Shown one piece after another: positions 5,950 through 12,700 of a stretch of 12,700 nucleotides of DNA. Position 1 is the first letter of the stretch. Each line of letters opens with the position of its first letter. The position numbers and the translations under genes are program-made. Under the pieces are notes generated by a model that was not told the origin of the DNA, did not search any database, and saw only the letters and a program-made list of their open reading frames with translations. The DNA is from Coemansia sp. RSA 1804 (lineage: Eukaryota; Kickxellomycota; Kickxellomycetes; Kickxellales; Kickxellaceae), in the NCBI GenBank assembly GCA_027578815.1, contig JANBTH010000684.1:1-12700 (forward strand), written 5' to 3'.

Positions 5950-8900
5950 CTAGCCGCTAAACGCCTGACGCATTTTAACAAAGTTCTCATATATCTTCAA
6001 GTCCGCCGCAGTTACGCGTGGCTCTGGCACTAGCGTATCATTGCTGGAGCCAAGACCGCCACTGACGGCGGGGGTTGAGAAACGAGACGTGGCGAGATTG
6101 CTGAGATCCAAGGACCGGCTTCTGTCGTGACGTTGCAGCCGGTTGAAGCTGTAGGTTTGGCTCTGCAAGGAATCGAGTCTATCCTTGCTGCTAAGAAATT
6201 CCCTTGCCGCTGTCGGATGAGCAGAAGAGCGACTTCCGAGCGTATATGCACTTTCAGTCGACCCTGGTGCACCGTTCTGCGCCCACAGTCCCCAAAGAGA
6301 TCCACGCTCATTGGATGAGGTGTTGGATCGGTGGCGAGCAAACTGCTGTCTGCTACCGCCGCTATCACCGCTGCTGCCGCTGTTGGGTGGCATCGAATCA
6401 AACGACGAAAACAAGCGGTTGGAATAGCTGCGGGATGTTATTGCGGGTAGCTGGGCGTGCGGCATCTGCAATATTCTTCTTGGTACTGGGGTACCCAGTC
6501 GCTGTTCTGCATCGCCATGCAGCGAATAGTCTGTATCCAAGACCGAGTTTATCTTTAGCGACTCAATAGCAGCACTGGTCTGCCTCCTGATTCCAGTAGG
6601 AAACGCCCCATCTTGCTGCGTGCTGTTATGCGCCATCCACCCAGAGAGGTTGTCGGATAGCGCATTCCCCTGGTTCCGTTTTACATAGTCGCTGTAGAGT
6701 ATATCTGAGGACGGCACAATCCACCTCTTTAAATCGTCAAATTGGTGCACGTACTTTTCATACTCCTCCAGCTCCGTCTGGCTGACCCTGGGCTCTTGCA
6801 GTGCAGATGTGACACCATCAGTCGTCCATCCACCAATCTTCAACGGCTGGAACACCTGCGGTGTCTCCTCTTTCTCGCATACCTTGTTGTATATCTCCTC
6901 CCTTGACACCTGCGTTGGATCTGTGTACTCTTCGAGTTCTGATTTAAGCCACTTGGGCTTCTGCTGCCCATGCCGACGCACTCTAGTGCCAGAAGACTTT
7001 CGTTCTCTGGCGCCTCGATCAGAAAATGGGCTTGGTATTTTCTGGATGTCGGTACCAGGGTGCAGGGACACGGAGCTGTTAAGGGTGCCAATGAACATGC
7101 TGTCGAACGAAGAGTACTCGTGCGGCCGATAGTACTCATTCCAGTAGGCATCGATCTCGCTTTGATTAGCGTGTTTTGCAACACCAGTACGCGGACTACG
7201 CGTGCACACGTTGCATGGGTTTGACTCTTCGTTCTTAGGGCTTCTACTGTTCATGGCATTCTCAGCGCAGGTGTTGCTTGTCTGGCTGCTGCTCTCATCA
7301 CCATCATCATAATCGCTGCCCAACGTCGTCCACCACCTTCTAAACACAGGCTTATCCACCTGGTTTGGCCTGTTGACAGCTGTTTCTGTTCCATTCAAGT
7401 CAGCGTCCAAGACACCGTCATCTCTCTCGCTATGGCCAAGCTCTGCGGCAGTGCTGTTGTCTACTGGTTGTCTGGCATTGCTACAGCATTCTGGCAGTAA
7501 GCACTTTTCTACAAAGTGAGTGATGGCCTCCTGCCGCTCCATGTCCAGCAGCGAATTCGAGTAGTATCTACGCAACGATTCGACAATGTCACGGGAATGG
7601 CTACGCCAGTTCGTATTCCGCCGGTACGTCTGCACCGTGTTGACTAGATGGGAGCCGCCATACTGGAGCGCTATTGTGTTGCCCAGATCGTGGTACATTT
7701 CCTCAATAATCATCGCAGCATCGGTGTTAAAAGAAAGAAAGGGCTCGTCGATCTGACCCAGCTCAAACAGCTGGTGAGCCAGCGCAACCTTGCCAATGAT
7801 GCTCTGTGCGGCGTTGGTGCGATCAAGACAGTCGATACAGTTGCTGCGCACAACGCCCGTTTGTTTACGCAGCTGAGTGCGCAAGGGCCGGGTGTCGCCA
7901 GCACTGCGCCGTTTGAGGTAGTTTGAGTACAGCTCGCTTCCATTGTGGAAAACACCAGTCAGTGTCAGCGTTTCCTCGGCAATAACCTCCAGTATGGCCA
8001 ACACATCCTCTTGGCGGTTCTTTTTAGCCCTCGACATGTCCCAGGCCAAATAGCGAATCTTTTTGCCGCGCGGCAGAAACTGGTTGAGATAGTGGAGCCC
8101 CTCGGAGAACTCCTCGCCCAGGGTTGATTCACGCTTGGCCCGCTCCTTGGTCTTGATCAGATTCAGAACGATTATTGGCGTGCCGTAGCGATGAAACAGG
8201 TTGTCAAAGTGGCGACCGGCCTCCACAAAGTACGGGTCGTGCACGTTGATGTCTATAGGCGGCTTTGGCGCAATACCTGACGTGTCTTGCGACCAGAACA
8301 GCGGGATGGAGCCGCGATGCTGCACATAGGCAGTGTAGCTGGGGTTGGAGAATGGACGGTTGAACGGCATGCTGAATGAAGTCACCTCCATCGTGTTGAC
8401 AATCTGCTCGGTCTCCACGTCATTGGCCACGTATCCGGCGTCGTTGATGCCGCGCTTCAGATACCGCACTCCGGCAAATATGCGTGACCGACGAGCAATC
8501 AGCGTTATGTACACATCGCGCCCAAATATCGACAGCCTCGACTGGTCGACGTAGCCGTGGATAAGCGCAACCGTCCAGTCAGACGCAATGCCGACGCCTT
8601 GCGTGGCGTTGCACATCAGCTGGTAGTTCCAAACAAACATCGAGTGGTAGCTCCACATACTGTCTGTGATGGCGCATCCATCATCAGGCCTGGTTTCGTT
8701 GCTCTTTGGACAGTCGCAGCATCGAGATGACTTGCTCATTTGCACATTCCGCTGGAGCGAATGCGTGATGTCGTACGTGTGGCTGTAGTAAAAGTTCTTT
8801 GTCAGGTCGACGTTTTTAAAGCGAGATATGCACTTTTCTTCGGCATCAGAGCGCTCGGGCTTGTACGAGATGCTCAACAGGCGTGTGTCCTCCACATGGT

Positions 8901-9282
8901 ACACGTAGTGACCGCCCAGCAAGGCCACTGGTCTTCTCTTCGTAACGATGGAGATGTAGCATCCCTTTGTGAACCGCACAAATCCAACAATACCGCACAC
9001 GCCAGCTACCAAAAGCTTCATTCCTTTGGACTGGATGTCAGCCACAAGCTGCTGTATTTCCGCTGGCGAATGGCTGACGCCGTCGTCCTTGACCATTTGC
9101 TTTATATCGCCAACTGTCCTGTTTATATAAAGCACTCTGTAGAGCCCCTCTGACTCGTTTGAGCCGATGATGGACATTTGTGTCTTATTCTCGTAAATGT
9201 CAAAGCTTGTCAGCACCACAGACGGGCGTTTGAGCGGGAACTCTGTGCCGCTGCTGCAGTAGCCATTGCCGTTGTCGCCCAT
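5950..9282 (-). CDS. FIG4: FIG4, SAC-domain phosphatidylinositol 3,5-bisphosphate 5-phosphatase
   Basis: The single-exon gene encodes 1110 residues. Residues about 20-590 match the SAC phosphatase fold of FIG4: an N-terminal segment with SFDIYENKTQMSIIGSN, GVVGF-type GIVGFVRFTKG near 97-107, RPVALLGGHYVYHVEDT, the IARRSRIFAGVRYLKRG stretch, SIPLFWSQD, and the catalytic RSNCIDCLDRTN at 479-490 with Cys482 and Arg488 as the Cx5R pair. Downstream, DAYWNEYYRP (711-720) and the following SSFDSM resemble the conserved FIG4 C-terminal region. FIG4 acts on vacuolar or endosomal membranes with Vac14 and the kinase Fab1/PIKfyve and both removes and promotes PI(3,5)P2. The protein is about 200 residues longer than the human or budding-yeast forms, owing to a Ser/Arg-rich tail (about 860-1085) that ends in a repeat of an earlier motif. 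All catalytic residues are present. It is divergent from the mL40 gene. Confidence 0.95.
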   Translation of the reverse strand: MGDNGNGYCSSGTEFPLKRPSVVLTSFDIYENKTQMSIIGSNESEGLYRVLYINRTVGDIKQMVKDDGVSHSPAEIQQLVADIQSKGMKLLVAGVCGIVGFVRFTKGCYISIVTKRRPVALLGGHYVYHVEDTRLLSISYKPERSDAEEKCISRFKNVDLTKNFYYSHTYDITHSLQRNVQMSKSSRCCDCPKSNETRPDDGCAITDSMWSYHSMFVWNYQLMCNATQGVGIASDWTVALIHGYVDQSRLSIFGRDVYITLIARRSRIFAGVRYLKRGINDAGYVANDVETEQIVNTMEVTSFSMPFNRPFSNPSYTAYVQHRGSIPLFWSQDTSGIAPKPPIDINVHDPYFVEAGRHFDNLFHRYGTPIIVLNLIKTKERAKRESTLGEEFSEGLHYLNQFLPRGKKIRYLAWDMSRAKKNRQEDVLAILEVIAEETLTLTGVFHNGSELYSNYLKRRSAGDTRPLRTQLRKQTGVVRSNCIDCLDRTNAAQSIIGKVALAHQLFELGQIDEPFLSFNTDAAMIIEEMYHDLGNTIALQYGGSHLVNTVQTYRRNTNWRSHSRDIVESLRRYYSNSLLDMERQEAITHFVEKCLLPECCSNARQPVDNSTAAELGHSERDDGVLDADLNGTETAVNRPNQVDKPVFRRWWTTLGSDYDDGDESSSQTSNTCAENAMNSRSPKNEESNPCNVCTRSPRTGVAKHANQSEIDAYWNEYYRPHEYSSFDSMFIGTLNSSVSLHPGTDIQKIPSPFSDRGARERKSSGTRVRRHGQQKPKWLKSELEEYTDPTQVSREEIYNKVCEKEETPQVFQPLKIGGWTTDGVTSALQEPRVSQTELEEYEKYVHQFDDLKRWIVPSSDILYSDYVKRNQGNALSDNLSGWMAHNSTQQDGAFPTGIRRQTSAAIESLKINSVLDTDYSLHGDAEQRLGTPVPRRILQMPHAQLPAITSRSYSNRLFSSFDSMPPNSGSSGDSGGSRQQFARHRSNTSSNERGSLWGLWAQNGAPGSTESAYTLGSRSSAHPTAAREFLSSKDRLDSLQSQTYSFNRLQRHDRSRSLDLSNLATSRFSTPAVSGGLGSSNDTLVPEPRVTAADLKIYENFVKMRQAFSG
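5977..6795 (-). repeat. duplicated EPRV motif in the FIG4 C-terminal tail
   Basis: Two degenerate copies of one motif lie in the same reading frame: EPRVSQTELEEYEKYV at residues 830-845 (6748-6795) and EPRVTAADLKIYENFV at residues 1087-1102 (5977-6024). Eight of 16 positions are identical, and Glu/Asp and Tyr/Phe swaps add two more. Each copy follows an SSFDSM hexapeptide (residues 724-729 at 7096-7113, and 959-964 at 6391-6408). The same order in both copies suggests duplication of a C-terminal module followed by divergence of the linker. Confidence 0.5.
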
Positions 9283-9611
9283 TGACTATATGCGGCAAGT
9301 TGTCCAAATTACATATAGTGAGTAAAAGTACAATAAGAGAGGCCAAATATCATGCGAGCGAAGAAAGGCGAAAATGGAAGAAAGTGGCTAAACTGAGAAA
9401 CAAGATATGATGCTGATGATGCCACCACACATTCCACATTTAAAGCTGCATACAATGACTCGGCCAATCACGTGAGTAGTTGGGATTATTTTAATTTTTC
9501 GGGAACCACTTTATCAGTAACATGCACGAAAAAAATATTTTCTCTCAGCTACACAATTTCCAATACAAATTCTATTATTTCTATTCGAAAGAGTACAAAA
9601 AAAGCCATAAA
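9283..9611. promoter_or_regulatory. bidirectional promoter of FIG4 and mL40
   Basis: The two start codons face away from each other across 329 bases, so both promoters must lie here. The half nearer FIG4 is mixed in composition; the half nearer mL40 (9482-9611) is strongly A/T-rich, probably 5' UTR. A composite CCAAT/E-box site lies nearer mL40. A TTTAAAG element at 9439-9445 may be a weak TATA-like box. Confidence 0.6.
9464..9475 (+). promoter_or_regulatory. CCAAT box abutting a TCACGTGA E-box
   Basis: The 12 bases read CCAATCACGTGA: a CCAAT pentamer (HAP/NF-Y site) directly joined to the palindromic octamer TCACGTGA, the preferred form for Cbf1-type bHLH factors. In fungi HAP controls many nuclear genes for mitochondrial proteins, which suits the mL40 gene whose start is 137 bases away. 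The function is inferred from the motif alone. Confidence 0.45.
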
Positions 9612-10106
9612 ATGAGCAGCGGGTTTGGAAGAGCTGTTTGTCTGTCAACCACAGTCCGCGCCGGGTTTATCGGACGTGCCGCAGCAGCAGCACCTGCAGC
9701 AGGCAAAGATAAGCAGTCGAGAAAGGCGGCGGCAATAGCCAGAGGAGCGTCTGGACAGATCAATTTGGATTCGCGGTACGAGATAATGAAGCAAATTATG
9801 TACCAGCAGGAGCCGCGGCAGCTGCCCGAGCTGACAGCCGAGGACGCCGAGCGGCACGAAACAATACTGAGGGCCGTGAAGCTCCACCGTTTGCAGGAGA
9901 GCAACCGGCGTCGCGATGAGAGAGAAGCAAAGTTCTCGGCTATGGAAAAGGCCTATGCTGCGCTTGAGAAGCTCGATCCAAGGCTGTTTGAGGAGGCGTG
10001 CAAGAAGGATGCCAACGTTACGTTTCCGCGGCAGATGCGCGTTCCAACCGAGACCCCGCCAACGGTGATCTGGGACTACATGGAAGAGACGGCGACAAAG
10101 AAGTGA
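9612..10106 (+). CDS. mitochondrial large-subunit ribosomal protein mL40 (MRPL40 / yeast Mrpl28 type)
   Basis: The chosen ATG gives 164 residues; an in-frame ATG at 9522 adds 30 residues encoded by AT-rich DNA that looks like 5' UTR. The first 30 residues, with SSGFGRAVCLSTTVRAGF and an Ala run, are basic and hydroxylated without acidic residues, a typical mitochondrial presequence. The body matches mL40: ELTAEDAERHETILRAVKLH around residues 73-92, a charged helix with QESNRRRDEREAKF, MEKAYAALEKLDPRLFEEA, then a DANVTFP and TPP segment. The same order of ERR-type helix, ALEEL-type helix, EAIKRDPNLFP-type turn and TPP is known for MRPL40. Length lies between yeast Mrpl28 and human MRPL40. The protein would serve mitochondrial translation in the matrix. 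It converges on the NELF-A-like gene 166 bp downstream. Confidence 0.77.
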   Translation: MSSGFGRAVCLSTTVRAGFIGRAAAAAPAAGKDKQSRKAAAIARGASGQINLDSRYEIMKQIMYQQEPRQLPELTAEDAERHETILRAVKLHRLQESNRRRDEREAKFSAMEKAYAALEKLDPRLFEEACKKDANVTFPRQMRVPTETPPTVIWDYMEETATKK

Positions 10107-10182
10107 TTCTCTGGGCGCCTTAATAATCACCCCACTAGGCTTTTTTTCTTTGCTCTCAATTACTAGAAATAGAACTGGCGCA

Positions 10183-10206
10183 TTGCTGTTGCTGTTGCTG
10201 TTGTTG
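10183..10206 (+). repeat. short TTG/CTG trinucleotide repeat
   Basis: Eight consecutive triplets of the form (TTGCTG)3 followed by TTGTTG lie in the 166-bp gap between the convergent mL40 and NELF-A-like genes. The repeat is probably in the mL40 3' UTR. A plus-strand frame through it gives a Leu run and is not a gene. Confidence 0.85.
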
Positions 10207-10244
10207 ATGGACAAAAAGATGGTTATAGACATTACTAGTATTAA

Positions 10245-10260
10245 GGGGGGAGGGGGAGGA
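10245..10260 (+). other. G-run tract between convergent genes
   Basis: A purine tract of six G, A, five G, AGGA lies 12 bases past the NELF-A-like stop codon. On the NELF-A strand it is a C-rich tract at the start of the 3' UTR; on the mL40 strand it is G-rich and could pair with further G runs or slow polymerase. No four clean G-triplet blocks with separate loops are visible, so a quadruplex is only possible. Confidence 0.5.
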
Positions 10261-10272
10261 GTAGTGTCGCTA

Positions 10273-12279
10273 TTAGAACCTACGAAGGCGACGCACCTTC
10301 TTCCACTCGCCCTTGCTCACATCTGCCTGAAAGACCATCATCTCCTTGCAAGACTGGCCTGGATGCGACGGATCGTCGACAATCTGCTCGCTCAGAATAA
10401 TCTCCAGGTTGTTGCTAGTCCCAGGAGGCATTTCGCGGGCATTGAAGAAGCAGTACATGAGGAGACGGTTCTCTTCGGTCAGCGCGTTGGTGCTAGTGTA
10501 GACGGCCTGCACCTGCGGATCGTGTCCGGCAAACGTCAGATAGTCCAGCGGCACGTCGTAGGCAGGCCGCGCAGGGCTTTTGCCCCTACGCAGCCGCGGA
10601 GGAGGAGGCGACGCCTCGGTGCTTGAGTTTTCGCCGCTCTCAGGCACCCCGCCGTTGTACTCGCCGTCAGACGAGTCCGCAGCCATTGGCCCGCCATCGC
10701 CGCTTGCTTCGCCGACAGATGGAGACGCCGTAGTTCGCGCAGGATCTGAGCTGCCGCGACGACTGGCGACTTTTGTGCGTTCCGTGACTGACTGAAGCTT
10801 CTTCGACCGCGCCTCTTCGCGTAGCCGTTTGCGCTCGTCCTTTTCGGCCTGGAGCTTTGCGCGTTTCGTCTCGCGCTCCTCAGCCGCCTGCTCGCGCTTT
10901 TCCTTGAGTGTGCGCTCGCGGTCGTTAACTGTGCTGGCAGCCTCGTGGAAGTCGATCATCTGAATCTTCTTGCTCATGGCCTGAGTCACGCCAGCCGCCG
11001 GCAGCGCAAGGTTCGTCGGCGCGCCACGACGGCGCGGTGTAAGCATGCCGATTCGGCTCTTGGCGCCAGCAGCCGAGGGAGGCCCTGGCATCCCGCGACG
11101 CACGCCTGCTCCTGCGCCTGGTGCGCCACGGGCTCCGCGCATCCCGGTAGTCGAGGGCCGGCGTGCGTCCCCAGGTCCGTCGTGCCGCGAAATATTGGCT
11201 GCAGCCAAAAGACGCGCCATCCTGCCAACATGGTCAGCCCTGTGCGTTTCCTTGACTTTCAGCCCAAGAGAGTAATCAGAATCCTCTTCCTCTCCGTGTC
11301 TGCCGCTGTCAGACTCTTCGTCGGAGGAAAATGCCTTGTCGCCATTCCCACTCTCGGAGAACAGCGCTGAAAATGCCGAAATGTCATTGTCGTTGGGCTC
11401 GGGCGAACCCAGCCGCGACGACGAGTTGGAGCTGCCTGGCACGTCTGGGTTGCCTCCCAGCGGATGGCGTGCTGACTGGGGATGTGCTGCCGACGGCCTG
11501 CGAGAACCTCCAGGGCTTTGCAATAGAGCAGCAGCTTTCTTTGCCTGAATCATGATATTTTCAAGCTCGCTGCGTTTTGGACGGCGGCCATATATATTGC
11601 GGATGGAGACAGGCGCCATGTCCTTGGCCACCGAGTCGCTGACATACTCGAGCGACTTTGTCGCTAGTCGCAACTCGGAGGGCTGCTGCTTCTCCAGAGC
11701 CTCAATTAGCTCGCCCATTGCCTTTTCAATTTCAGCCTTTGTAGGCTCCGGAATATTCTCCACATAATTTATCTTTCCATTAACACCAACATCACCAAGA
11801 ATGCACCCGAGGGTGCGCACCCAGTCGCTGGCCATGTCGGCCTTTGCCAACTGTGATATGCGCAGCGCCTCGGCATGCGCTCTGTGCATCTTGCTCACAC
11901 CCACATGGGCTATTCCTAGAAGCACGTTTACTTTCTGCTCCTCCTCCAGGGTTGACCACAACGAGATGATTGTGCCCAGAATGCCCGGGCTTGTCAAGTC
12001 AATTCCAACACTAGCAGGCACCTGCCATATGCTCGAGCGCTGGTGCTCGGCTGTCTGGCCGACAGCAGCTGCCACAGACAACGGGTCTCGCTGGACACGA
12101 GTGCTGTCTCCGTTGGCTGAAAAGAGCTGCTGTTGTTGAACACCAGTGCCTCCATTATTGAAAACAACAGGCGGGCTGGCAACGGTGGGCGATGAGACTT
12201 GCGAATGCGAGAGATTGGAGGGTATTTGGCCCTGCAGGGCCGCAAGTATCCTGCCTGCTTCGGCCTGCGTAGAAACCAT
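10273..12279 (-). CDS. NELF-A-like protein (negative elongation factor subunit A homologue)
   Basis: The single-exon gene encodes 668 residues; human NELF-A has 528. Three separated blocks agree in order with NELF-A. The N-terminal helical domain (about 84-230) has IWQVPASVGIDLTS, VNVLLGIAHVGVSKM and SDWVRTLGCILGD, then LEYVSDSVAKDMAP leading to RRPKRSELENIMIQAKKAA (232-250), matching the KRKPK basic segment that follows this domain in animals. A central KKIQMIDFHEA (437-447) resembles the conserved GVKLLDI motif and precedes a charged coiled coil (451-495). The C-terminus (about 598-668) has LTEENRLLMYCFFNARE, LEIILSEQ and KGEWKKVRRLRRF, like the NELF-A tail. Between them are Ser/acidic and Gly/Arg/Pro-rich disordered stretches. 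NELF-A contacts RNA polymerase II and supports promoter-proximal pausing as part of a four-subunit complex. Function in this organism is inferred; the other subunits are not in the window. Confidence 0.8.
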   Translation of the reverse strand: MVSTQAEAGRILAALQGQIPSNLSHSQVSSPTVASPPVVFNNGGTGVQQQQLFSANGDSTRVQRDPLSVAAAVGQTAEHQRSSIWQVPASVGIDLTSPGILGTIISLWSTLEEEQKVNVLLGIAHVGVSKMHRAHAEALRISQLAKADMASDWVRTLGCILGDVGVNGKINYVENIPEPTKAEIEKAMGELIEALEKQQPSELRLATKSLEYVSDSVAKDMAPVSIRNIYGRRPKRSELENIMIQAKKAAALLQSPGGSRRPSAAHPQSARHPLGGNPDVPGSSNSSSRLGSPEPNDNDISAFSALFSESGNGDKAFSSDEESDSGRHGEEEDSDYSLGLKVKETHRADHVGRMARLLAAANISRHDGPGDARRPSTTGMRGARGAPGAGAGVRRGMPGPPSAAGAKSRIGMLTPRRRGAPTNLALPAAGVTQAMSKKIQMIDFHEAASTVNDRERTLKEKREQAAEERETKRAKLQAEKDERKRLREEARSKKLQSVTERTKVASRRGSSDPARTTASPSVGEASGDGGPMAADSSDGEYNGGVPESGENSSTEASPPPPRLRRGKSPARPAYDVPLDYLTFAGHDPQVQAVYTSTNALTEENRLLMYCFFNAREMPPGTSNNLEIILSEQIVDDPSHPGQSCKEMMVFQADVSKGEWKKVRRLRRF

Positions 12280-12700
12280 CCGCTAGTATGCGTGTTTGTT
12301 CTGCGGTCTGCTGTTCTGGCTTTCCTTCTTTTCGCCGATAAATTAGAAACGCCGGACTTTCTGAGAGAGGATGTTACTGTACACGAGCAAATTGCCGTCG
12401 ACCGCCAAAAAGTAGCAAAAAAGAGAGAGAATAATTAGGAAGCGGTGGAAGAAAATCCCTAACTGGAAAACAAATAAGGGAAGCGCAGGCTTTTCAAAAG
12501 CGATTTGTGCAGAGAAGCTTTAATTTTTGTGCCATCGCTCCCCCCTAATCTTTGCTTTTTTTTCTATAAAGTTCACTGCAAAAGGGGACTTTGATTACCA
12601 GGGAAATTAAATAATCATTCTCGTTATAGGAATCACAGGATTGGATTGGCTTTTTAAAAGAGCAATTTTCCTTTGACCTGAGTAGAATCTCCAGCAAGAA
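12280..12700. promoter_or_regulatory. upstream region of the NELF-A-like gene, to window edge
   Basis: No gene is supported in these 421 bases. A plus-strand TATAAA at 12565-12570 points towards the right edge and is flanked by stress-element-like pentamers, CCCCT at 12542-12546 and AGGGG at 12583-12587. This could be the promoter of a plus-strand gene beyond the window, which would make it a divergent promoter with the NELF-A-like gene. A GA-rich run at 12420-12432 lies nearer the NELF-A start. Confidence 0.35.

Noticed and set aside
9645..10232. 195-codon minus-strand frame opposite mL40
   Set aside because: It is the antisense shadow of the mL40 coding region; its composition is Leu/Arg/Cys-rich without recognisable domains.
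10150..10626. 158-codon plus-strand frame with a Leu run
   Set aside because: The Leu run comes from the TTG/CTG repeat, and most of the frame is antisense to the C-terminal coding region of the NELF-A-like gene.
1..12700. Mobile elements, CRISPR arrays, tRNA and rRNA genes
   Set aside because: I saw no transposase or reverse-transcriptase motifs, long terminal or inverted repeats, regularly spaced repeats, or tRNA box pairs on either strand by eye. A tRNAscan or RepeatMasker run would be the decisive check.

Overview
The window looks like ordinary nuclear DNA of a fungus. Its protein genes are mostly intron-free and lie in moderately GC-rich blocks, separated by AT-rich intergenic stretches with long T and A runs. 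A large F-box/leucine-rich-repeat-like protein of a type I associate with Kickxellomycotina (Coemansia and relatives), next to a fungal-style FIG4, a LITAF-like protein and a NELF-A-like protein, points to an early-diverging lineage (Zoopagomycota, probably Kickxellales). That placement is inference from recalled family patterns, not from a search.

Layout from left to right. Positions 1-251 (minus) carry the start of a gene that runs off the left edge; its first 83 residues look like a mitochondrial presequence. About 1.5 kb of AT-rich DNA follows, holding one small possible gene (1029-1253, minus). The F-box/LRR-like gene is at 1741-3357 (plus) and the LITAF-like zinc-ribbon membrane protein at 3688-4212 (plus). 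A small two-exon gene of unknown product is read on the minus strand from 5007 to 4444. Then come DIB1/DIM1 of the U5 snRNP (5237-5665, minus) and FIG4, the PI(3,5)P2 phosphatase (5950-9282, minus). FIG4 shares a 329-bp divergent promoter with a mitochondrial ribosomal protein of the mL40 type (9612-10106, plus). mL40 converges on a NELF-A-like gene (10273-12279, minus), and its upstream region fills the right edge.

The genes do not form a pathway. They are unlinked housekeeping functions: splicing, vacuolar lipid signalling, endolysosomal membrane, mitochondrial translation and Pol II elongation control. I saw no mobile element, CRISPR array, tRNA or rRNA.

The most interesting item is the NELF-A homologue, since NELF is best known from animals and is absent from the standard yeasts. 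Next are an apparent duplicated module in the FIG4 tail, the spliced small gene that single-frame ORF calling misses, and compact promoter motifs (an abutting CCAAT box and E-box; a telobox upstream of DIB1).
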